From positions 1 to 64,000 of the forward strand of contig NZ_HE978610.1 of assembly GCF_000285835.1 (NCBI RefSeq): a DNA stretch of 64,000 bases. Reading direction: 5' to 3'. Below, one piece after another: positions 1-7,458 of the stretch. A program made the position numbers and the translations under genes. The notes beneath the pieces are model-generated. The model did not search any database. It saw only the letters and a list, made by a program, of their open reading frames with translations, and had not been told where the DNA came from. The stretch comes from Brevibacterium senegalense (lineage in GTDB: Bacteria; Actinomycetota; Actinomycetes; Actinomycetales; Brevibacteriaceae). The number at the start of each line of letters is the position of its first letter. Position 1 is the stretch's first letter.

Positions 1-1207
1 TGGTGTGGGTGCGGGGACGAGCTTTGATGAGGGTGTCGAACGTCAGCTGCTGGATCATCCGCTCGTCATCGACGGACAGGTGTGTCAGCGGCGGCAGCTC
101 AACCGACTCCGGGGTGGCGTCCCCGCTGGCTGCGGTCGCGGCAGAACCGGGCGCCGAGTCGGCGCCAATGGCAGCCCCATTGGTCTCGTCAACGCCGGCA
201 GTGGTGCCCCTGCCGTCAGCGGTGTCCGCGGACTCCACGGGTGCTGCTTGTGGGTGGGTGATGTCGAGGAGTTTGACCTGGTTCTTCACCAGCGCTCGCG
301 ACAGGGCTTGTGCCTCGTTGAAGTGGGCGTGGACGAGCGCGGTGGGGCCTTTGGCACACAGGATGCTCTGCCCGCCGGGGAGGTCTTCGACCCAGGCGCG
401 ACGGCCCCGGTTGGCGCGGGCGGCGAGGAGGGGTTTCACATCGAGTTCCGCGATGAACTGGCTGGCTTTGCGCATGAACTGGTGCAGGCTGATCCGCTCG
501 TCCAGGGTCGTGAGGAACACGTCCAGGGCACGGAGGTGGCCCAGGGGCAGCCAGGCGAACTTCCGGATGAGGCTCTCCCACCGGTTGAACCGCAGGCGCC
601 CCTCCAGCACGGCTCGCAGGAGGAGCGGCATGCCGATGTATGCGGTCAGGGCGTGGCCGATGTGTTTGCGGGTCAGCCCGGTCCTGGCGTTCGTGCGTGC
701 TGCGATGGCGGTCTCGTCACTGGTGGTGAGGATGTACTCGGCGTGGTTGCAGAACGAGGAGGGGTCCGCGTCGTATGACGAATCCAGGGGGCCCGTCGCT
801 CCTGCTTCCTCGCTGGCACTGGCTCCTGCCGTGTTATCGCCGTCATCGGGGAAGAGCGCGTCGAGCCTGTCGCGGGAGTCCGGGGAGGTGAACGCGAGGG
901 CCAGCACGGTGGTGGCGAGGTGGACGAGTTCGAGGGCCCGCAACCGGTCGAGGGCGAGTGTGTGGGTGGTGTAGCGGCTCATCCGGTCGGCACCGGACTC
1001 ACCCTGCACGGTTGCGAGACCCGTGCCGGTCAACAGTTGGGTCCAGTCGGGGAGGGTGACGTCGTGGAGGACGGGGTGGCCGTGCTCGGTGACGCGGCGG
1101 AGGTCTTCCAGGCTCGTGATGGGGTCGATGAGGGTGAGGTCGTCGAGGGAGCGGGCGCACGCATCAGCCGCACTGGCCATGGTGTCGTTGGCTGTTGTGG
1201 TGGTCAT
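1..1207 (-). CDS. DUF222 (13E12-repeat) family protein, C-terminus outside window
   Basis: The frame is open from an ATG at 1207 to the window edge, so only the first about 402 residues are seen. The protein is alpha-helical with charged and Trp-containing stretches and a long Ala/Thr/Gly-rich linker near residues 320-375, which fits the N-terminal DUF222 domain of actinobacterial 13E12-repeat proteins. In that family a C-terminal HNH nuclease domain usually follows; here it would lie outside the window and cannot be confirmed. A purine-rich run (AAAGGGGG) about 10 bases upstream may be the ribosome site. A TAGAAT box on the same strand at 1267-1272 could be a -10. The family name is a judgement from overall character, not from a catalytic motif. 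These proteins are often multicopy in a genome and linked to mobile DNA. Confidence 0.55.
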   Translation of the reverse strand, partial: MTTTTANDTMASAADACARSLDDLTLIDPITSLEDLRRVTEHGHPVLHDVTLPDWTQLLTGTGLATVQGESGADRMSRYTTHTLALDRLRALELVHLATTVLALAFTSPDSRDRLDALFPDDGDNTAGASASEEAGATGPLDSSYDADPSSFCNHAEYILTTSDETAIAARTNARTGLTRKHIGHALTAYIGMPLLLRAVLEGRLRFNRWESLIRKFAWLPLGHLRALDVFLTTLDERISLHQFMRKASQFIAELDVKPLLAARANRGRRAWVEDLPGGQSILCAKGPTALVHAHFNEAQALSRALVKNQVKLLDITHPQAAPVESADTADGRGTTAGVDETNGAAIGADSAPGSAATAASGDATPESVELPPLTHLSVDDERMIQQLTFDTLIKARPRTHT

Positions 1208-1540
1208 GGGGTCCGCGCCCCCTTTCCCTGACGTCGTTGTCGGGTCCCGCGTTCGAATGCAGTTCTATTCTAAATGGGAACAGGAGGTCGCGCAAGACCT
1301 TTTTCGGCCGGGTGAAATCTCTTGTGCGAAGCCAGGTGGAATCTGTTGTGCAGAGATGGGGCGTGTCGGAATCACCGTCGCGAGACTCTGCTGGCCGGCA
1401 CGTCAGGACAATGAGCGGATGGGCGGCTTGTGGAGCGACGACCGGTGCAAAGCCTGCCTGTTGCGGGCGGGTCTGCAGGGTGCTTGTCGCGCTGTGGTGT
1501 GCCAACTGGCCGCACGGTGACGGCGCGACTGGAATGTGCA
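1208..1540. other. Intergenic region with an imperfect direct repeat
   Basis: No convincing gene is present. A 17-base direct repeat occurs at 1311-1327 and 1335-1351 (15 of 17 bases identical, 24-base period), starting GGTGAAATC and GGTGGAATC. It lies about 105 bases upstream of the DUF222 start. It may be a regulatory repeat for that gene or the edge of a repeated element that carries it. The base composition is less GC-rich around 1257-1280, where a candidate promoter for the DUF222 gene sits. Confidence 0.4.
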
Positions 1541-1726
1541 CCACCGGAACTGGCGACTCCGCGCACCACCGGAACCGGCGACTCAGTGCGCTACCGGCGC
1601 GCGCGACCCCGTGCGCCGTCGGAACGCGTGACTCAGCGTGACCGGGACCCGCGACCGGAACCGGCGGCTCCGCGCGCCACCCGGACGCGTGTCTCAGCGC
1701 GCCATCAGAACACGCGCCTCACCGCG
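1541..1726. repeat. Degenerate 25-bp tandem repeat, 7 units
   Basis: Units fall at 1541, 1566, 1591, 1616, 1641 (36 bases, one insertion), 1677 and 1702. Each ends in a GCG/GTG-like triplet and most contain CGGAAC or CGGAAC-like followed by GCGACTC or TGACTCA-like cores. The period is exactly 25 bases in six of seven units. The last unit overlaps the stop codon of the racemase gene, which ends at 1719. Because 25 is not a multiple of 3, the array is not a coding repeat. Function is unknown; it lies in the 3' region of one gene and the far upstream region of another. Confidence 0.7.
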
Positions 1727-2837
1727 TGATGTCGACCGTCCCCCGCGAGAACTTCTTCAGCCGCTCCGGATCGATCGTGACGCCGAAGCCCGGGCCCTGA
1801 GGGACCTGGACCTCTCCGTCGCGCTGGACGATCTCCTGGGTGATGTCCTCGTGGAAGAACCGTTTCGATCCGGAGATGTCACCGGGCAGCGTGAACCCGG
1901 GCAGGGTCGCGAGCGCTGCGTTCGCCGCGCGACCCAGTCCCGTCTCCAGCATCCCGCCGTGCCACACCGCGACTCCGTGCGCCGCGGCCAGATCGTGGAT
2001 CCGCTTCGCCTCCAGGTAGCCGCCCACGCGGCCGGGCTTGATGTTGATGACCGCGGCAGCGCCCAGCGCGATCGCGTCTGCGGCAGCGGCGGCGGAGACG
2101 ATCGACTCGTCGAGGCACATGGGCGTCGACATGAGCTTCGCCAGTTCGCTGTGCTGGCGGATGTCCGCCTCGCCCAGAGGCTGCTCGATGAGCAGCAGTC
2201 CGAAGTCGTCGAGCTTCTTCAGGTGCGCCGCATCGACCAGCGTGTACGCCGCGTTCGCGTCGACCTGGAAGAGGAAGTCGTCGCCGAACTCGCGCCGCAG
2301 CGCCGCGACGGGCTCGAGGTCCGCGCCCGGCTTGATCTTGAGCTTGATGCGCGCGTACCCCTCGTCCAGGTAGCCGCCCACCGTCTCGATGAGCTCGCCG
2401 ATCGTGGGGTGGATGCCCACGGAGACGCCCGACGGCACCGAGTCCACCACGCCGCCCACATAGTCCTTGAACGATTGGCCGCGACTCTTGAGCTGCGCCT
2501 CCAGCACCGCCATCTCCACGGCGGACTTCGCCATCGGATGCCCGATGATGTGGCGCAGGTGCCAGCCGACGGTCTCCGCCGTGAGGTCCTCGACCTGGAA
2601 CAGCGCCGGCGCCAGCCACTTCTGCGTCACCGCGATCCCGCCGTCCAGGAACTCCTCCGAGTACAGCGGCGCAGCCATCGCGACCGATTCGCCCCACCCG
2701 GTCACGGGCCCCGCATCGGTGTCGAACGAGGCCTCGACCAGATAGCAGTCCTTCTCCGTCTCCCGCATGAACGAGGTCTCGAACGGGGTGACCAGTGGCA
2801 TGGACACGCGGTGGAGGCGAAGCGATGTGAGCTGCAT
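1719..2837 (-). CDS. Enolase-superfamily enzyme: o-succinylbenzoate synthase / N-acylamino acid racemase
   Basis: The 372-residue protein is a muconate-lactonizing-type barrel enzyme. The visible catalytic set is a KLK motif at 165-167, metal ligands D193, E218 and D243, and the second lysine K267, at the spacing typical of the OSBS/NSAR subgroup. That subgroup makes o-succinylbenzoate for menaquinone (MenC) and/or racemizes N-succinyl amino acids. The gene stands alone without other men genes and is divergent from an Lrp/AsnC regulator, so an amino-acid role is at least as likely as a menaquinone role (inference). The ATG at 2837 is preceded by TAGGAT exactly six bases upstream and no Shine-Dalgarno site, which suggests a leaderless message. 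The 3' end runs into a 25-bp repeat array. Confidence 0.85.
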   Translation of the reverse strand: MQLTSLRLHRVSMPLVTPFETSFMRETEKDCYLVEASFDTDAGPVTGWGESVAMAAPLYSEEFLDGGIAVTQKWLAPALFQVEDLTAETVGWHLRHIIGHPMAKSAVEMAVLEAQLKSRGQSFKDYVGGVVDSVPSGVSVGIHPTIGELIETVGGYLDEGYARIKLKIKPGADLEPVAALRREFGDDFLFQVDANAAYTLVDAAHLKKLDDFGLLLIEQPLGEADIRQHSELAKLMSTPMCLDESIVSAAAAADAIALGAAAVINIKPGRVGGYLEAKRIHDLAAAHGVAVWHGGMLETGLGRAANAALATLPGFTLPGDISGSKRFFHEDITQEIVQRDGEVQVPQGPGFGVTIDPERLKKFSRGTVDITR

Positions 2838-2843
2838 GACAGC

Positions 2844-2849
2844 ATCCTA
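2844..2849 (-). promoter_or_regulatory. -10 box of leaderless promoter for the racemase gene
   Basis: TAGGAT on the minus strand is followed by six bases and then the ATG at 2837. No clear -35 box is visible. The 236-base divergent region to the Lrp-type gene at 3074 has no other obvious operator. Confidence 0.5.
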
Positions 2850-3061
2850 GCAAGGGGTGCGGGCGCGACAGGGGGCGATGCGGGGCGGCGAGGGCGGCCT
2901 CGACACCGTGCGCCTCGAGGAAGCCGCTGAGCACGCCCCGCGACCGCTCGACGCTCGCCTCCCACCGTCCCCACAGGTCGACCGCTGCCGAGGTCCCCCA
3001 CCAGATGCCGATCCTGGACCGACGTGCATGGACTGGAAGCACACGGCCAGCTGCGTGCGGA

Positions 3062-3067
3062 TAGGAT
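3062..3067 (+). promoter_or_regulatory. -10 box of leaderless promoter for the Lrp-type regulator
   Basis: TAGGAT is followed by six bases (ccacgc) and the ATG at 3074. This mirrors the divergent gene's arrangement. No ribosome-binding site lies between them. Confidence 0.5.
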
Positions 3068-3073
3068 CCACGC

Positions 3074-4072
3074 ATGCAGCCGTACGCCGAAGACGGGCAG
3101 TCGACGCATGCCTTGGACCGCCGGATCATCGCGGCGCTCCAGTACCGGCCGCGAGCGACGTGGGCGTCGATAGCAGACGCGCTGGACGAGCCCACCCGCT
3201 CCGTCTCGCGTCGCGGGGCGGACCTGCTGGCGGGTGGCGGCGTCCGTGTCGTCGGGGCACGAGGTGCCACCCCCACGCTCATCGCCCGGGTCGCTGCTCA
3301 GGTGAACTGCGCCCGCATCGTGGCGACGGGATATGCCGCCCGGCCGGACTGCGTCTTCGCGTACGCGACGACCGGCGATCGCCACGTGGTGGCGGAGGTG
3401 CGGGCGGACGACGCCACCCTCTCGCAGCTGGTCCTCGACGAGCTGCCCTCGATCAGCGGGACGGCGGACGTCCGGGTCGATCGGGTCAGCACTGTGCATC
3501 GATCGGTGGGGGAATGGCGCCCCGCTGTCCTCACCGACGACGAGGTGGCCCGGCTGGGGGTGACCGTCCGGCAGCCGGCTTCCCCGCAGCAGGTCGCCCA
3601 CACGGGTCTCACGGACGCGGACCGGACGCTCCTGCGTCTACTGGCGCAGGACGGGAGGACGACGACGGCAGACCTCGCGGCCTCGGCGAGGGCATCGGAG
3701 AACACGGTCCGGCGGCGTCTCGCGGACCTGGAGCAGCGCAGTCTGCTGCGGTTCCGCGTCGTCGCGGACCCGGCCCTGCTGGGATGCCCCACCGAGGTCC
3801 TGGTCACCCTCCGCGGATCGTTGCGGTCCCAGCCCTCGCTGGTCCCGGCCCTGCTGGCACTGCCCGAGCTGCGGTACCTGGCCGCGCTGGGCAGCGACCG
3901 GCATCTGCTGGCGCACTTCGCGTTCCCGGACTCGGCGGCGATGCACCGGGAGCTGAGCTCCGGCGACTGGACCGCGGAGGTCGACGACATGGACATCCTG
4001 CACGTCGTCCACGGCTTCAAGCGCAGCGGCTGGCGGACGGCGGGCGCGGACGCGCTCGAACGGCTGTACTGA
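3074..4072 (+). CDS. Lrp/AsnC-family regulator with two HTH-ligand repeats
   Basis: The 332-residue protein looks like two Lrp/AsnC units in tandem. A first HTH is at about residues 14-60 with a degenerate ligand-binding half to about 155. A second, better conserved AsnC-type HTH is at about 178-225 (LTDADRTLLRLLAQDGR followed by a TVRRRLADLE recognition helix) and an effector-binding RAM-like domain to the end. Double-length members of this family are common in actinobacteria. It is divergent from the racemase/OSBS gene and is the natural candidate to control it, sensing an amino acid or derivative (inference). The ATG is chosen because it fits a leaderless start with TAGGAT six bases upstream. 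Confidence 0.85.
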   Translation: MQPYAEDGQSTHALDRRIIAALQYRPRATWASIADALDEPTRSVSRRGADLLAGGGVRVVGARGATPTLIARVAAQVNCARIVATGYAARPDCVFAYATTGDRHVVAEVRADDATLSQLVLDELPSISGTADVRVDRVSTVHRSVGEWRPAVLTDDEVARLGVTVRQPASPQQVAHTGLTDADRTLLRLLAQDGRTTTADLAASARASENTVRRRLADLEQRSLLRFRVVADPALLGCPTEVLVTLRGSLRSQPSLVPALLALPELRYLAALGSDRHLLAHFAFPDSAAMHRELSSGDWTAEVDDMDILHVVHGFKRSGWRTAGADALERLY

Positions 4073-4119
4073 GCCGGCCGCGTCCGACCGCCCGCGCCCG
4101 CCCCGTTGCCGGGGTCCGC

Positions 4120-5685
4120 TCAGCGGATCGAGACGCCGGGGCCGATCGGCAGCCCCAGCAGGTACCAGACGATGAAGAGCGCGACCCAGGTGACGAGCAG
4201 CGTCATCGCGAGCGGCAGGGTGAAGGACACGACCGTGCCGATGCCCGCGCTCTTCCGGTACCGCTGCACCATGCTCAGCGCCAGGATGAAGTAGGCGCTC
4301 ATGGGCGTGATCGCGTTCGTGCACGAGTCCGCGATGCGGTAGACGAGCTGGGTCGTCTCCGGCGGGATGTCCAGGTACATGAACATGGGGACGAGGATGG
4401 GCGCCAGCAGCGACCACATCGCGGAGCCGCTCGTGATGATGATGTTCATGACGGAGATGAGCAGGATCGCGACGATGAAGAGCAGCAGCGGCGGCATGCC
4501 GGCCGTCTGCAGGAACGACGCGCCGTTCACCGCGATGATCGTGCCGATCCCGGTCCACTTGAAGTAGGCGAGGAACTGGCTGATCGCGAAGAAGAGGACG
4601 AGCACCGGTGCCAGGGTGCGGATGCCGTCCGCCATGGACTCCGGGATCTGGCGGGCCCGGGTGAACTCTCGCGTGAGGCACCCGTAGACCACACCCAGGA
4701 TGACGAAGGCCAGTCCGATGAAGATCGCGATGTTCTTGAGGACGACCGACTGGATGATCCCGCCGTCCTCGCCGCGCAGCGGGGAGGACGCGGGCAGCAG
4801 CGCCAGCACGACGACGGCGGCGAACGCGAGGAAGGCGGCGAAGGCGAGGAGGAGGGCGCGGCGCTCGGGGGCGGTGACCTCCAGCTGCGTCGTGGGCTCG
4901 ATGCCCTCCGCGTCGACGTCGGCGTCCAGGTCCGGGCGGCGCGCCAGCGCGAACTCGACGACGAGGGTCACGGCGATCGACAGGACGACGGACGAGGCGA
5001 TCGCCCAGTAGTAGTTGCCCAGCGGCGACACGGTGTAGTCGGGGTCCACGATGCGCGCGGCCTCGGTGGACAGCGAGGAGAGGATCGCATCCGACGGGGT
5101 GACGAGCGGCGAGGCGTTGTAGCCGGCGGAGATCGAGCCGAACGCCACCATGAGGCCCAGCACGGGGCTGCGGCCCACCGCCTTGAAGGCCATCGCGGCC
5201 AGCGGGAGCATGACGATGAACGCCGCATCGAACATGACGTGTGAGATCATGCCCGCGAACGCGACGGAGAACGTGACCCAGCGGGCGGGCAGGCGCACGA
5301 TCGTGAGGCGCAGGAGGGCGGAGAGGACGCCGGAGCGCTCGGCGACGGCGACGCCGATGATGACGCTGAAGATGATGGGCAGCGGCGCGAAGCCCGCGAA
5401 GTTCTCCAGGGCGGTCCCGAAGACCATCGCCAAGCCCTCGCCCGTCAGCATCGACTTGACCGCCACGGTCTCATCCGTGCCCGGCGGGGTCACCTCCACG
5501 CCGGCGGTCGCGAGGATCGCGCTCACGACCGCGAGGATCGCGGCGAGGATCCAGAACAACCAGAACGAGTGGGGCAGCTTGTTGCCCACCCACTCGATCG
5601 CCTCGAGCGCCCGGAAGAACCGGCGCATGGTGGGTGACAGCCGTGTGTCCGCACTGGCCGTCGTCGTGGACGTTGTACTGGTCAT
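4120..5685 (-). CDS. abgT: AbgT-family transporter (p-aminobenzoyl-glutamate transporter family)
   Basis: The 521-residue membrane protein has an N-terminal segment (residues about 30-60) followed by about eleven hydrophobic segments, the usual size and shape of AbgT/MtrF secondary transporters. Characterized members import p-aminobenzoyl-glutamate (AbgT of E. coli) or export sulfonamides (MtrF); the substrate here is unknown. The start at 5685 is preferred over an in-frame ATG at 5910 because an AGAGGAA ribosome site is directly upstream and the extension is unlike membrane protein. It is divergent from an amidase-dsdA operon across a 311-base region with a perfect palindrome. This suggests it imports an amide or amidated amino acid that the amidase cleaves (inference). 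Confidence 0.88.
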   Translation of the reverse strand: MTSTTSTTTASADTRLSPTMRRFFRALEAIEWVGNKLPHSFWLFWILAAILAVVSAILATAGVEVTPPGTDETVAVKSMLTGEGLAMVFGTALENFAGFAPLPIIFSVIIGVAVAERSGVLSALLRLTIVRLPARWVTFSVAFAGMISHVMFDAAFIVMLPLAAMAFKAVGRSPVLGLMVAFGSISAGYNASPLVTPSDAILSSLSTEAARIVDPDYTVSPLGNYYWAIASSVVLSIAVTLVVEFALARRPDLDADVDAEGIEPTTQLEVTAPERRALLLAFAAFLAFAAVVVLALLPASSPLRGEDGGIIQSVVLKNIAIFIGLAFVILGVVYGCLTREFTRARQIPESMADGIRTLAPVLVLFFAISQFLAYFKWTGIGTIIAVNGASFLQTAGMPPLLLFIVAILLISVMNIIITSGSAMWSLLAPILVPMFMYLDIPPETTQLVYRIADSCTNAITPMSAYFILALSMVQRYRKSAGIGTVVSFTLPLAMTLLVTWVALFIVWYLLGLPIGPGVSIR

Positions 5686-5867
5686 CGTTCCTCTTCCCGA
5701 AGTGGGCCGTCGTCCGGCGGCGCGGGATGCAGTGTCCGCCGGCGCCTCGCCTGTGTGACGTGTGCAACAGTCTGGGGTGATGGGGTGGGCACCTGCCAAG
5801 CAGCCGCGGCGAATCCGCGACCGGTTGCGCGACATCGCCATGATCCTGGCCGAATCCCGCAGATCCG

Positions 5868-5897
5868 CACGTGCGCGTCCGCACAGACGCGCACGTG
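5868..5897. promoter_or_regulatory. Perfect 12-bp inverted repeat, candidate operator between abgT and amidase
   Basis: CACGTGCGCGTC at 5868-5879 is followed by a 6-base spacer and its exact reverse complement at 5886-5897. It is about 183 bases from the abgT start and 100 bases from the amidase start. Additional GCGCAC and CGCAC half-like motifs continue to about 5970. The rest of the 311-base divergent gap shows no gene. An operator for a dimeric regulator is the simplest reading; a hairpin in the leader is the alternative. Confidence 0.5.
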
Positions 5898-5996
5898 GGG
5901 ATACTGCCAATCACTGCGCACCACTCGCGCACAGGCCGCGCACCGCCCACGCACTGGCCATCTGCGCAACACCCCACCCACGCGAAGGGACATCCG

Positions 5997-7454
5997 ATGA
6001 CGGCGTACTCCGACCTCACGCTCACTGATCTGGTCACTCTCCTGCAGACGCGGCAGATGTCCGCGACCGAGGCACTCGAAGCCCATCTGGCCCGCATCGA
6101 CGAGGTGAACGGGGCGATCAACGCGGTCGTCACCCTCGACGAGGACCGGGCCCGAGCAGAGGCGAGGGAGGCAGACCGACGGCTGGCGGCCTCGGGCGCG
6201 GATCGCGATGTCCCGGAGCTCTTGGGGGTGCCGATGACGCACAAGGACTCGATCGCGACGCGCGGGATGCGCACGACCTTCGGGTCGCCGCTCTTCGCGG
6301 ACAACGTCCCCGACCGCAGCGCGTGGCTCATCGACCGGCTGGAGGCGGCCGGCGTCGTGACGACGGGCAAGACGAACGTGCCGGAGTTCGCGGCCGGATC
6401 CCACACGTTCAACCCCGTGTTCGGCACGACCGTCAATCCGTATGACACGACGCGCAGCGCCGGGGGCAGCAGCGGTGGCGCGGCCGCGGCGATCGCGGCG
6501 GGGATCCAGCCGGCCGGAGACGGATCGGACACGGGCGGATCGCTGCGCACGCCGGGATCGTTCTGCAACCTGGTGGGGTACCGGCCGTCGCTGGGGCGCA
6601 TCCCGCTGGGACCGGGGCGGAACCCGTGGACGTGGATGTCGCGGCAGGGGTTCCTGGCGCGCTGCACCGAGGACATCCGCCTGCTCATGCGGCAGGTGAG
6701 CGGCGCGCACCCGGACAGCCCGGTGCCGGCCCGCGAGGACGGTGCGTTCGATCGTCGGCGGCGACGCAGTCTGCACGGGCTGCGCGTCGCGTGGTCGCCG
6801 GACCTGGGTCTGGGCGTGCCCGTCGAGCCGGAGGTCCTGCGCGTCCTCACCGCCCAGCTGGAGACTCTGCGCGCGCTGGGCGCGGAGGTCGTCGAGGCGG
6901 CTCCCGACCTGCGCGATGCCGACCGCGTGTTCCTCACGACGCGGGCGTACGACTTCGCGGCGTCCTACGGCGACCTGGTCCGTGAGCGCGGCGCGGAGAT
7001 CAAGGCGACGATGCGGCAGAACGTGGAGGACGGACTGGGTCTGGGCGTCGACGATCTGTTCGCGAACGATGCGGCCCGCGCCCGCCTCCATCAGGCGACG
7101 ACCGCGTTCTTCCGCGACGTCGACGTCCTGGTCACCCCGGCCGTCCAGGTGCTGCCGTTCGACGCGGATCTCGAGTTCCCCACCGAGGTCGCCGGCGCCC
7201 CCACCCCGCACTACCTCGACTGGATGCGCGCCGCGACGCTCATCAGCGCGACGGGGCTGCCCAGCCTGTCGGTGCCGGGCGGGTTCTCCTCTGGCGGGCT
7301 GCCTGTTGGCCTCCAGATGGTGACGGCCGACCAGGCGGACGGGTTGCTGCTGGACGTCGCCCAGACGTTCGAGGAGGCCACCGGCTTCGCGGACGTGCGG
7401 CCGCAGATGGGGGCTGCGGCGGGTGCCGGGGTGCCGCAGGCCGTGGGAGTCTAG
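5997..7454 (+). CDS. Amidase (amidase-signature family)
   Basis: The 485-residue protein carries the amidase-signature Ser-cisSer-Lys triad: K83 in a THKDS motif, the serines of GGSSGG at 156-161, and S182 in a DTGGSLRTPG motif. Family members hydrolyze amides such as indoleacetamide, aryl amides or Glu-tRNA(Gln) carboxamide; without gatC/gatB neighbours a catabolic role is more likely. The ATG at 5997 has a GAAGGGA ribosome site. The stop overlaps the Shine-Dalgarno region of dsdA, which starts four bases later, so the two are co-transcribed. Together with divergent abgT this looks like an uptake, amide hydrolysis and D-serine (or related) deamination unit (inference). Confidence 0.9.
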   Translation: MTAYSDLTLTDLVTLLQTRQMSATEALEAHLARIDEVNGAINAVVTLDEDRARAEAREADRRLAASGADRDVPELLGVPMTHKDSIATRGMRTTFGSPLFADNVPDRSAWLIDRLEAAGVVTTGKTNVPEFAAGSHTFNPVFGTTVNPYDTTRSAGGSSGGAAAAIAAGIQPAGDGSDTGGSLRTPGSFCNLVGYRPSLGRIPLGPGRNPWTWMSRQGFLARCTEDIRLLMRQVSGAHPDSPVPAREDGAFDRRRRRSLHGLRVAWSPDLGLGVPVEPEVLRVLTAQLETLRALGAEVVEAAPDLRDADRVFLTTRAYDFAASYGDLVRERGAEIKATMRQNVEDGLGLGVDDLFANDAARARLHQATTAFFRDVDVLVTPAVQVLPFDADLEFPTEVAGAPTPHYLDWMRAATLISATGLPSLSVPGGFSSGGLPVGLQMVTADQADGLLLDVAQTFEEATGFADVRPQMGAAAGAGVPQAVGV

Positions 7455-7458
7455 GAGC

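Noticed and set aside
1240-1275. A tRNA-like GTTCGAAT T-loop sequence
   Set aside because: No acceptor, D or anticodon stems can be formed around it.
1541-1726. CRISPR array
   Set aside because: Units are contiguous and degenerate with no spacers, and no cas genes are present.
1879-3282. Minus-strand open frame of 467 codons over the racemase gene and beyond
   Set aside because: Arg/Ala/Gly-rich shadow of the real gene; no motif, and it conflicts with a protein that has all catalytic residues.
2857-5244. A very long plus-strand open frame of almost 800 codons
   Set aside because: It runs antisense through the AbgT gene and through the Lrp gene in another phase; its translation is a monotonous Arg/Gly/Asp-rich sequence typical of non-coding frames in GC-rich DNA.
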